Assembly (NCBI GenBank): GCA_036265615.1
Contig: DATAOT010000123.1
Span: 1-8,346, forward strand
From: DATAFF01 sp036265615
GTDB taxonomy: Bacteria > Pseudomonadota > Alphaproteobacteria > Rhizobiales > Aestuariivirgaceae
Reading direction: 5' to 3'
Length of the DNA: 8,346 bases
Shown: positions 1 to 5,921 of the stretch, in pieces
How the letters are laid out: each line of letters opens with the position of its first letter
Position numbering within the stretch: position 1 is the stretch's first letter
Notes under the pieces: generated by a model
What the model was told of the DNA's origin: nothing
The model's input: only the letters and a program-made list of their open reading frames with translations
Database searches by the model: none
Position numbers and translations under genes: made by a program

Positions 1-1
1 G

Positions 2-610
2 TATTCCGCCGCCGATATGTCCAAGCCGTCCGACATTGCCGGCATGATCGAGAGCGCGCGCTCTTCTCTGGGCTCGGTCGATGTGCTCATCAACAACGCC
101 GGCATCCAGCATGTCGAAGCCATCGAGACATTTCCGCCCGAGAAATGGGACCCAATCATCGCGATCGATCTCTCCTCGGCATTCCACGCCATTCGCGCCA
201 TCGTACGGGAGATGAAGCAACGCCGTTGGGGTCGCATCATCAACATCGCCTCGGCCCATGCGCTGGTCGCATCGCCATTCAAATCGGCCTATGTGGCAGC
301 GAAGCATGGTCTGCTGGGGCTGACCAAGACAGTAGCCCTGGAAACCGCCGAACACGGCATCACCGTCAATGCCATCTGTCCCGGCTATGTGCTGACGCCG
401 CTCGTCCAAAGACAAATCCCCGAAACGGCAAAGGCGCGCGGCATCAGCGAGGAGATGGTTGTTCGTGACGTCCTCCTCCACGCCCAGCCGACACGGCAAT
501 TCGTAACCACCGAGCAGATCGGCGCATTGTCGGTATTCCTGTGCACCGGCGCTGGCGCATCGATCACCGGCGCCGCGCTCCCGGTAGAGGGAGGATGGAC
601 CGCCCAATGA
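2..610 (+). CDS. bdhA: 3-hydroxybutyrate dehydrogenase, 5'-truncated by the window edge
   Basis: NAD-dependent short-chain dehydrogenase that interconverts (R)-3-hydroxybutyrate and acetoacetate in the cytoplasm, a step in polyhydroxybutyrate and ketone-body use. Seen: the frame is open from base 2 and gives 202 residues plus TGA. It holds the NNAG motif (92-103), catalytic Ser (codon 251) and the YxxxK pair (Tyr codon 290, Lys codon 302). Substrate-binding residues known from Pseudomonas 3-HBDH (Gln94, His144, Lys152, Gln196, Trp257) all occur at exactly matching spacing (codons 107, 257, 281, 413, 596). This identifies the enzyme rather than a generic SDR and implies that about 58 N-terminal residues, including the glycine-rich NAD loop, lie outside the window. 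The full protein would be about 260 aa, the usual family length. The C-terminus GGWTAQ is also typical. Its stop overlaps the start of the next gene (ATGA). Confidence 0.95.
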   Translation, partial: YSAADMSKPSDIAGMIESARSSLGSVDVLINNAGIQHVEAIETFPPEKWDPIIAIDLSSAFHAIRAIVREMKQRRWGRIINIASAHALVASPFKSAYVAAKHGLLGLTKTVALETAEHGITVNAICPGYVLTPLVQRQIPETAKARGISEEMVVRDVLLHAQPTRQFVTTEQIGALSVFLCTGAGASITGAALPVEGGWTAQ

Positions 611-1764
611 ACACGAGCCCGAGGATCGAAATGACGGGCGCCTCGACAGTGAACGAGGTGTCGAGGCAGCAGCCAGCGCGAGAGCAGATCGTTCTTGTTC
701 TGCAAGGCGGCGGTGCGCTCGGCGCCTATCAGGCAGGGGTTTATCAGGCGCTCCATGAAGCCGGAATCGAGCCCGATTGGATTGTCGGCACCTCGATCGG
801 TGCGATCAATGCGAGCCTCATTGCCGGCAACCGTCCTGACGATCGTCTCTCCCGACTGGAAGAATTTTGGCGGCGGGTGACCCACCGACCGCTATGGGAC
901 GGCTGGGCTATTTGGCCTGAGATTGCCCAGTCGCTCTCCTATTTCAAAATCCTGACGGCTGGACTCCCCGGATTCTTCGAGCCGAACCCGCTTGTGACCT
1001 TCGGCGCGCATTTTCCTCTGGGCACGGACCGTGCGGGGTACTACTCGACAATGCCTCTCGAAAGGACGCTGCTTGAGCTCGTCGACTTTTCTTTGGTCAA
1101 TCGCTGCCGGCCGCGCCTGACGGTCGGCGCGGCCCATGTCCGCACCAGCCAGATGAAGTATTTCGACAGCCGGGACGTGGAGCTTGGGGTGAGGCACATC
1201 CTGGCGTCCGGCGCCTTGCCCCCGGCGTTTCCTGCCGTCCGAATCGATGGCGAGCTCTATTGGGACGGCGGCATCCTGTCGAATACGCCGACAGAGGTCG
1301 TCTTCGACGACAATCCGCGGCGCAGCTCGCTGATCTTTGCCGTCCACATGTGGAACCCGATCGGTCCGGAGCCCGAGACGATCTGGCAGATCCTCAATCG
1401 CCAGAAGGACATCCAATATTCAAGCCGCGTCGCCACCCACATTTCGCGCCAGCTGCAGATTCATCGGTTGCGCCACATCATCCGACAGCTCGTCGAGCGG
1501 CTGCCCGAAGCGGAACGCAACACCGATGCTGTGCGCGAACTCGCCTCCTATGGCTGCCTGAACCGCATGCATGTGGTGCGGCTCCTGGCGCCGCGCCTCG
1601 ACAATGAGGATCACCGGAAGGACGTGGACTTCAGCCCGTCAGGCATTCGCAAGCGCTGGGAGGCTGGCTATGAGAAGACACGGCGTGAAATCGACAGAGC
1701 GCCTTGGAAAGGAGAGTTCGATCCGCTCGATGGGGTCATTCTACACGAGCTGAAGGAGGAGTAA
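607..1764 (+). CDS. Patatin-like phospholipase with DUF3734 C-terminal domain
   Basis: Predicted serine acyl hydrolase of the patatin family, 385 aa. Seen: oxyanion-hole glycines GGGALG at residues 34-39, nucleophile motif GTSIG with Ser63, and the dyad aspartate in DGG at Asp220. The C-terminal part (about residue 270 on) has the conserved stretch NRQKDIQYSSR typical of DUF3734 patatins. No signal peptide or clear membrane segment is visible, so a cytoplasmic or peripheral role is likely. Start: ATG 607 is chosen because it overlaps the bdhA stop as ATGA and has a purine-rich AGGGAGG at 588-594. ATG 631, with GAGG at 621-624 and better spacing, is a real alternative (377 aa). A GTG at 541 inside bdhA is unlikely. 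Pairing with 3-HB dehydrogenase suggests work on hydroxybutyrate polymers, oligomers or lipid esters, but the substrate is unknown. Confidence 0.93.
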   Translation: MNTSPRIEMTGASTVNEVSRQQPAREQIVLVLQGGGALGAYQAGVYQALHEAGIEPDWIVGTSIGAINASLIAGNRPDDRLSRLEEFWRRVTHRPLWDGWAIWPEIAQSLSYFKILTAGLPGFFEPNPLVTFGAHFPLGTDRAGYYSTMPLERTLLELVDFSLVNRCRPRLTVGAAHVRTSQMKYFDSRDVELGVRHILASGALPPAFPAVRIDGELYWDGGILSNTPTEVVFDDNPRRSSLIFAVHMWNPIGPEPETIWQILNRQKDIQYSSRVATHISRQLQIHRLRHIIRQLVERLPEAERNTDAVRELASYGCLNRMHVVRLLAPRLDNEDHRKDVDFSPSGIRKRWEAGYEKTRREIDRAPWKGEFDPLDGVILHELKEE

Positions 1765-1922
1765 GGTCCTTCATGTCAATGGAGGCGATCCCGTCCGCGC
1801 TGGGCTCTGATTGCGCGAATATTTCGATTTCTGCTAGGGGTCAAACGCGGCTGTCTGGCCTAATCCGCTACTTGTCTGCTTAGCGAGGTATTTCGGAAAT
1901 CGCGTTGGTGTTGCGAGCGTCG
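1765..1922. other. Non-coding gap after the patatin gene
   Basis: These 158 bases separate the patatin stop from the end of the minus-strand small genes, so the two groups converge here. G+C is about 50% in the line 1861-1920, clearly below the genes on either side. I see no open frame of interest, no strong hairpin followed by a T-run, and no tRNA-like structure. Confidence 0.4.
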
Positions 1923-2400
1923 CTATCCGTGTGCATCCAACTGGCAAACCGTAACCGCATCATTCCCGGCCTCACCATCTGACCGTGGACACGCGAACGC
2001 TTCGGCAGGCTCGACAATACCGGCCGACCCGTCCTCGCTCGCTGGCGCTATGATGGTCGAGCGGGAAAGGGCATCCTTATCGAAAGGGTTCCACTTGATG
2101 AAATGAACGACGCCATTGTCAGGCTCGCTGATAGTCAGCCCCGCGACCTTCTCGATATCGCCGGTCATGCAGGGATAGGGAATGTCGGGTTTACGTGTCT
2201 CGAATGAACCGGTGATGCCACGATTCGCAAACCGGATTGTAGACCCGGTCGCATAGGAGGTCGCCGTCAGGACCGCCGAGACGGGTTCTGTGCAAGAGAC
2301 CCGATGTCGTTATGCGCTCCCGTTTCGGCACGTACCACTTACGCCCATCCGGCCGCAGCACCGGCTCAAGCCAAATTCTCGTCGGGAGGTCAGGCAACAT
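1923..2400 (-). pseudogene. Small hypothetical gene with apparent +1 frameshift
   Basis: I do not recognise a named family. From ATG at 2400 the minus strand encodes a protein-like start (MLPDLPTRIWLEPVLRP...) that runs in frame to about residue 35. That frame then turns into unconvincing sequence ending at 2191. The next frame is open from about 2311 to the TAG at 1923 and reads as plausible protein throughout (for example TATSYATGSTIRFANRG and GLTISEPDNGVVHFIKW), although it has no start codon until 2168. Removing one base around 2294-2298 joins both into one frame of 158 residues. I infer a single gene broken by a one-base insertion, a sequencing error, or (less likely) recoding. The tail pattern 'LTI-E-...-F-W-PF' resembles small uncharacterised rhizobial proteins as I remember them, a weak resemblance. 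ATG 2400 overlaps the stop of the 80-aa gene upstream by 11 bases, so the two were probably translated together. Confidence 0.5.
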
Positions 2401-2632
2401 AGCCACCGGTTCCTGCCTCGCTGCCCAACAGATCATCCAGCCTGGCGCTGAACGCCTGCAGGGCCGCGCGAGCCTCATCCAGGGTGACGCCGAACCGCAA
2501 CAGCAAGCGCACTGGCGCTCCCCGCATGTTGGTCACCGTGCAATCCACCTTCTCGATTTCATTACTTTGCGTTTGAACCGCCCGGCCGTTCTCGTAGGAA
2601 AGGACTGTGACCACGTGAAATTTTACGGTCAT
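2390..2632 (-). CDS. Small hypothetical protein, 80 aa
   Basis: No family recognised. The protein has 80 residues. The first 50 or so are rich in beta-branched residues (KFHVVTVLSY; VDCTVTN; PVRLLLRFGVT), followed by an amphipathic helix with alanines and leucines at about 50-70 (LDEARAALQAFSARLDDLLG) and a short glycine-rich tail. There is no signal peptide or membrane segment, and one cysteine (Cys31). Support for it being real: a good ribosome-binding site (GAGGT, six bases before ATG 2632 on the minus strand), protein-like composition, and an 11-base overlap with the start of the next minus-strand gene (shared bases ATGTTGCCTGA). G+C of the line 2581-2640 is about 52%, much lower than the housekeeping genes to the right, which suggests a transferred or accessory gene. 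Function unknown. Confidence 0.55.
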   Translation of the reverse strand: MTVKFHVVTVLSYENGRAVQTQSNEIEKVDCTVTNMRGAPVRLLLRFGVTLDEARAALQAFSARLDDLLGSEAGTGGYVA

Positions 2633-3341
2633 CGATCTACCTCGCTAAACAGGCCATTGAGTAACTCATCGCACCATCGGACCTCTTGACAATAATCCGC
2701 CTTCCGCACCCTCCCCCTCCCCTGTTCAAGGAGGGCAGCGGCATAGGAGGGAGCACTTTGCAGCACCCTATAACCTGGATGCCTGTTAACGGTGGCCAGC
2801 CGCTCCCCACCACATAATGCCGTGGCCGCATAGGGGGGTGTACGTTGTCCAGGTTTTCCCTCAACCCGTGCTCGGGCAGTCGGGCCGTCGGAACCCGCTT
2901 TCGCGGTAAGTGCCGGCGGTGCATGTCCGGTTTTGCGGGCCGGAACCGTTGAACCTTCATCTAGCCCAAGAGGACCGCGGCAGGGACAAGGTCGATGGAA
3001 GACCGCCGCCATAAGCGCGGTCGTCGACGTTGAGATTAGAAGCCGGCGGGAACCTCCGAGCAGACCCGGCAACCGGATGCCCTCAGCCGACGATCGCAAA
3101 TTGCCCTTGCGAAAATGAAGGGCTACGTCGTCAGCCTATGAGCCGCGAACCGTGTTCTGCTGCTTGGTTCCGGATGGGTGATGCTGCCAAGGACGGGAGG
3201 CCGGCAGGCGCGATGTCCGAGAACCTTGATGGAACAGGCTGTGCCACTTCTGTGCCGCAGGACCACGCACGTTCTTGCATGGTTCTGCATAGAAGAGGTC
3301 GCCCCTCCGAGGCTAAGCAGCCGATACTGTAATGAGAATTC
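2633..3341. other. About 700 bp without a confident gene, between small genes and tRNA-Gly
   Basis: Several frames stay open here on both strands, but none shows a recognisable domain, and their arginine/proline-rich, low-complexity translations look like chance. One minus-strand frame (3099 to 2629) ends with its TGA overlapping the ATG of the 80-aa gene. Its last 25 residues (ending CDELLNGLFSEVDR) are the most protein-like part, so a decayed or leader gene is possible but unproven. A short imperfect palindrome lies at 3262-3283, and the heptamer GGCACAG occurs twice (minus strand) just beyond it. Short perfect hairpins also occur (for example 6-bp GCCCTT/AAGGGC around 3103-3123). No rRNA, group II intron domain V or transposase was recognised. 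Confidence 0.4.
3262..3283 (-). repeat. Imperfect palindrome downstream of tRNA-Gly
   Basis: Read on the minus strand, ten bases beginning ACCATGCAAG are followed by AA and then CGTGCGTGGT. In RNA of that strand the arms pair at nine of ten positions, counting one G-U pair, with one A-G mismatch near the loop. The plus-strand RNA would have two mismatches. It lies about 60 bases past the tRNA 3' end and has no T-run after it, so it could be a weak processing or termination hairpin, a protein-binding site, or chance. Confidence 0.3.
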
Positions 3342-3416
3342 TGGAGCGGGCGAAGGGATTCGAACCCTCGACCCCAACCTTGGCAAGGTTGTGCTCTACC
3401 CCTGAGCTACGCCCGC
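3342..3416 (-). tRNA. tRNA-Gly (anticodon GCC)
   Basis: Full cloverleaf on the minus strand. The acceptor stem GCGGGCG (3416-3410) pairs perfectly with CGCCCGC (3352-3346), followed by discriminator T (3345) and an encoded CCA (3344-3342). The anticodon stem CAACC/GGTTG is perfect and encloses loop TTGCCAA with anticodon GCC at 3384-3382, which reads GGC and GGT. The D-arm (TAGCTCAGGGGTAGAGC) and T-arm with TTCGAAT are canonical. Length is 75 nt with CCA. It is transcribed away from the prolyl-tRNA editing gene, and its 3' end abuts the low-G+C stretch at 1765-3341. tRNA 3' ends are classic integration sites for genomic islands. Confidence 0.97.
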
Positions 3417-3430
3417 GTCCAACGTCTGGG

Positions 3431-3459
3431 TTTATTGCGCATGGCCCTGCCAAATGCAA
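3431..3459 (-). promoter_or_regulatory. Possible sigma70-type promoter for tRNA-Gly
   Basis: On the minus strand TTGCAT (3459-3454) is followed after 17 bases by AATAAA (3436-3431), which ends 14 bases before the tRNA 5' end. Spacing and distance fit a housekeeping promoter. The match to the -35 and -10 consensus is only moderate, so this is a suggestion. It overlaps the leader of the divergent gene starting at 3470. Confidence 0.3.
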
Positions 3460-3469
3460 TAGCAGCGGC

Positions 3470-3967
3470 ATGGCCGCCACCCCGCAGGATCTGTTCGCTC
3501 GCCTGAGCGAACTCGGGATCGCCACCTTGACGACCGAGCACCCGCCCGTCTTCACCGTCGAGGAGGCGAAGGCGCTGCGCGGCCAGATTCCCGGCTGCCA
3601 CATCAAGAATCTCTTTCTCAAGGACAAGCGGGATCAGCTCTGGCTCGTCGTCTGTCCCGAGGACCGCTCGATCGAGCTCAAGACCCTCCCGGCGCTGATC
3701 GGCTCGGCCCGCCTGTCCTTCGCCCGTCCCGAGGTCCTGCGCCTGGTCCTCGGCGTCGAACCGGGTTCGGTCACCCCCTTCGCGCTCATCAATGACACCT
3801 CTCGGGGCGTTGCCGTCATCCTCGATGCCGAGATGATGGAAGCCGACGAGGTCAACTGCCATCCGCTTCACAACGCCGCCACCACCACCATTGCCGCGGC
3901 CGGCTTGCTCGCCTTCATTCGCGCCTGCGGCCATGCCCCCCGGCTGGTGGCGCTCAGGCGACCATGA
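3470..3967 (+). CDS. Prolyl-tRNA editing protein, ProXp-ala / YbaK-domain family
   Basis: Stand-alone aminoacyl-tRNA deacylase of the YbaK/ProRS-associated domain family. The ProXp-ala (PrdX) branch removes alanine wrongly attached to tRNA-Pro, acting in trans in the cytoplasm beside prolyl-tRNA synthetase. Seen: 165 residues, the usual length for a single-domain member, with the landmark stretch FTVEEAKALRGQIPGCHIKN followed by LFLKDK. This carries the conserved lysine (Lys46 here) next to the active site. Further on are GVEPGSVTPFAL and the C-terminal NCHPLHN segment. Start: ATG 3470 begins the domain's normal N-terminus. An open frame continues upstream to 3332 but runs through the tRNA gene and is not real. 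No strong ribosome-binding site is visible. The ProXp-ala assignment over other INS-superfamily editors rests on the sequence pattern and is likely rather than proven. Confidence 0.9.
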   Translation: MAATPQDLFARLSELGIATLTTEHPPVFTVEEAKALRGQIPGCHIKNLFLKDKRDQLWLVVCPEDRSIELKTLPALIGSARLSFARPEVLRLVLGVEPGSVTPFALINDTSRGVAVILDAEMMEADEVNCHPLHNAATTTIAAAGLLAFIRACGHAPRLVALRRP

Positions 3968-3977
3968 CAGCGGGGCG

Positions 3978-4006
3978 TTGTAATTATGAACCCTTTCGGC
4001 CATCTA
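3978..4006 (+). promoter_or_regulatory. Possible promoter before cnoX
   Basis: TTGTAA (3978-3983), 17 bases, then CATCTA (4001-4006) resembles a sigma70-type promoter within the 75-bp gap before cnoX. Transcription would begin near 4013. A small 5-bp hairpin (GTCGG/CCGAC, 4009-4023) lies at or just after that point. The consensus match is modest. Confidence 0.3.
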
Positions 4007-4042
4007 TGTCGGAACTCCCGACAGGCAGGAGGTAAGGAAACC

Positions 4043-4972
4043 ATGGACAAGCCATTCATGAGCATGTCCGGCACTGCGGGCCAACCGCCGGTGGCGAAGG
4101 CCGATTCCCTGATCAAGGACACCGATACCCGCAATTTCATGGCCGACGTCATCGACGCCTCGCGCCAGGTGCCGGTGCTGGTCGATTTCTGGGCCCCCTG
4201 GTGCGGCCCCTGCAAGCAGCTCACCCCGGCGCTGGAAAAGATCGTCCGCGAGGCCAAGGGTGCCCTCAAGCTGGTCAAGATCAATGTCGACGAGAACCAG
4301 CAGCTTGCCGCCCAGATGCGAATCCAGTCGATCCCCGCCGTCTTCGCCTTTGTCAACGGCCAGCCGGTCGACGGCTTCATGGGCGCCCTGCCCGAGGCCG
4401 AGCTCAAGAAATTCGTCTCGCGCCTCACCGGCGCCGAGATCGGCGCCGAGATCGAAGCCATCCTCGCCGAGGCCGACACCGCCCTTGCCGCCAAGAACTA
4501 CAAGGTCGCCGGCCAGATCTATGCCGATATCCTCGGTGCCGACCGCGAGAACCTGCGCGCCATTGCCGGGCTCGCCCGCGCCCAGATCGGCACCGGCGAT
4601 CTCGACGGCGCCCGTGCCACCCTGGCGCTCGTGCCGCCGGCCAAGGCATCCGACCCCTTGATCAGCAGCGCCCGCGCCGCCCTCGAGCTTGCCTCGACCC
4701 CGGTCGACACCGGCGAGATCGCCCGCCTGTCGCAGGCCGTCGAGCAGAACCCCGCCGACCACCAGTCCCGTCACGATCTTGCCGTGGCCCTCAACGCCGC
4801 CGGACGTCGCGAGGAGGCGCTCGATCACCTTCTCGGCATTGTTCGCAGGCAGCGCGATTGGAACGACGAGGCCGCCCGCAAGCAGCTGGTCAAGTTTTTC
4901 GAAGCCTGGGGACCCAAGGACGAGCTGACGATCGCCGGCCGCAAGCGCCTGTCCTCGATCCTGTTCTCCTGA
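4043..4972 (+). CDS. cnoX: CnoX-type thioredoxin-TPR chaperone (YbbN family)
   Basis: Thioredoxin-fold protein with a C-terminal TPR-like region, 309 aa. The E. coli relative (CnoX/YbbN) is a chlorine-activated holdase that protects proteins from oxidative aggregation and hands them to GroEL. Seen: thioredoxin domain at about residues 25-140 with an intact WCGPC redox motif (Cys54, Cys57) and the cis-proline in SIPAVFAF (Pro98). This is followed by helical repeats from about 150 to the end (EAILAEADTALAAKNY; QNPADHQSRHDLAVALNAAGR). E. coli CnoX lacks the first active-site cysteine, while Caulobacter CnoX keeps both, so this protein probably also acts as a disulfide reductase. Start: ATG 4043 has a strong AGGAGG at 4027-4032; an in-frame ATG at 3986 would add an unlikely 19 residues. 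It leads a tight run with the LON-domain gene, 10 bases downstream. No signal peptide, so cytoplasmic. Confidence 0.93.
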   Translation: MDKPFMSMSGTAGQPPVAKADSLIKDTDTRNFMADVIDASRQVPVLVDFWAPWCGPCKQLTPALEKIVREAKGALKLVKINVDENQQLAAQMRIQSIPAVFAFVNGQPVDGFMGALPEAELKKFVSRLTGAEIGAEIEAILAEADTALAAKNYKVAGQIYADILGADRENLRAIAGLARAQIGTGDLDGARATLALVPPAKASDPLISSARAALELASTPVDTGEIARLSQAVEQNPADHQSRHDLAVALNAAGRREEALDHLLGIVRRQRDWNDEAARKQLVKFFEAWGPKDELTIAGRKRLSSILFS

Positions 4973-4982
4973 GTGCACCGAG

Positions 4983-5663
4983 ATGAGCGACAGAGCGCGC
5001 TATTCCACGCCTGACGACCTGCCGCGCCGCATTCCGGTGTTTCCCTTGAGCGGCGCCCTGCTTCTGCCGCGCGCCCAGCTGCCGCTCAATATCTTCGAGC
5101 CGCGCTATCTCGCCATGGTCGACGACGCCCTTTCGGGAGCGCGCATCATCGGCATCATCCAGCCCGCGCAAGAGGCAGCCGACGCCGGCCGGCCCGCCTC
5201 GCCGCCCTCCCTGCTCGCCACCGGCTGTGCCGGCCGCCTCACCGCCTATGCCGAGACGCCGGACGACCGCATGCTGATCACCCTCACCGGCATCGCCCGC
5301 TTCCGCATCCTCGAGGAGATCCCCACCGCCGGCCCCTACCGCCTCGTCGAGGCCGACTACGCCCCTTTCGCCGCCGATTTCGTCTCCAATCTCGGCGAGG
5401 AGCAGGTCGACCGACCGGCCCTGCTCAAGGCCTTTCGCGACTTTCTCGATGCCCGCAACATGGGTGCCGACTGGGATGAGGTGGCTGAAGCCAGCTCCGA
5501 GACCCTGGTCAACATCTTTTCGATCCTGAGCCCGTTCTCGCCGATCGAGAAACAGGCGCTGCTCGAGGCCAGCGATCTCAAGACCAGGGCCGACATGCTG
5601 GTCGCCTTGACCGAGATGGCTCTTGGCGCCGAGCGCGGCGGCATCGGCACCCAGCTGCAATAG
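4983..5663 (+). CDS. LON peptidase substrate-binding domain protein, stand-alone
   Basis: A protein of 226 aa made almost entirely of the LON N-terminal (substrate-binding, PUA-like) domain, with no AAA+ or serine-lysine protease domain. Seen: the family signature from residue about 18 (IPVFPLSGALLLPRAQLPLNIFE) followed by PRYLAMVDDAL, and then GCAGRL and a TLTGIARFRI strand typical of the domain. The second half is helical (LLKAFRDFLDARN; SPFSPIEKQALLEA) and matches the usual stand-alone bacterial form. The biochemical role is not established; it may present or sequester substrates for proteolysis. It starts 10 bases after cnoX with no strong ribosome-binding site, which suggests coupled translation, and is followed 21 bases later by the Trm112-like gene. 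Linkage to a chaperone fits a protein quality-control theme, an inference from context. Confidence 0.92.
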   Translation: MSDRARYSTPDDLPRRIPVFPLSGALLLPRAQLPLNIFEPRYLAMVDDALSGARIIGIIQPAQEAADAGRPASPPSLLATGCAGRLTAYAETPDDRMLITLTGIARFRILEEIPTAGPYRLVEADYAPFAADFVSNLGEEQVDRPALLKAFRDFLDARNMGADWDEVAEASSETLVNIFSILSPFSPIEKQALLEASDLKTRADMLVALTEMALGAERGGIGTQLQ

Positions 5664-5684
5664 GAGAAAGAGCAGGCGAACGCC

Positions 5685-5921
5685 ATGGCCGAGCAGGACC
5701 CGAAACCCGACACAGACGACGGCGACGAGCGGCCGGCGGTTGCCCGCCGCATCGATCCCAAGCTCCTGGAAATACTGGTCTGCCCTCTGACCAAGGAACC
5801 CCTCTCCTATGATGCCGAGCGCCAGGAGCTGATCTCCCGCGCCGCCCGGCTCGCCTATCCGATCCGCGACGGCATACCGATCATGCTGGTCGAGGAAGCA
5901 AGATCGCTCGATGACGACTGA
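5685..5921 (+). CDS. Trm112-family protein (UPF0434/YcaR type)
   Basis: Small protein of 78 aa. The core from residue about 23 (IDPKLLEILVCPLTKEPLSY) followed later by LAYPIRDGIPIML is diagnostic of the bacterial Trm112/UPF0434 family. Eukaryotic and archaeal Trm112 activates several methyltransferases that modify tRNA, rRNA and release factor. For the bacterial form a partner role is plausible but less well shown. Only one cysteine is present (Cys33), so the four-cysteine zinc site of some relatives cannot form. The acidic first 20 residues (DPKPDTDDGDE) are an extension with no clear function. The last 11 bases overlap the start of the DUF971 gene (ATGACGACTGA), implying coupled translation. 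AGGAG at 5662-5666 is far from the start, so initiation may depend partly on the upstream gene. Confidence 0.92.
   Translation: MAEQDPKPDTDDGDERPAVARRIDPKLLEILVCPLTKEPLSYDAERQELISRAARLAYPIRDGIPIMLVEEARSLDDD

Noticed and set aside
541..606. Earlier GTG start for the patatin gene
   Set aside because: It would overlap bdhA by 70 bases and add arginine-rich residues not seen in patatins. ATG 607 gives a normal overlap and N-terminus.
3030..3332. Plus-strand open frames between the small genes and the tRNA
   Set aside because: No recognisable domain, poor composition and overlap with other frames of equal quality; not enough to call a gene.
1765..3341. Duplicated tRNA-Gly end (att site) or transposon inverted repeats
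   Set aside because: I looked for a second copy of the tRNA 3' segment and for long matching terminal repeats and found none in the window.
1765..3341. CRISPR array or group II intron
   Set aside because: There are no regularly spaced repeats of 25-40 bases, and no domain V-like hairpin or reverse transcriptase was seen.
3332..3469. N-terminal extension of the prolyl-tRNA editing protein
   Set aside because: The extension is the reverse strand of the tRNA-Gly gene translated by chance.
4004..4978. Long open frame (324 codons) on the minus strand opposite cnoX
   Set aside because: It is antisense to a gene with clear thioredoxin motifs. The Gly/Leu/Asp-rich translation is the usual mirror of a high-G+C coding strand.
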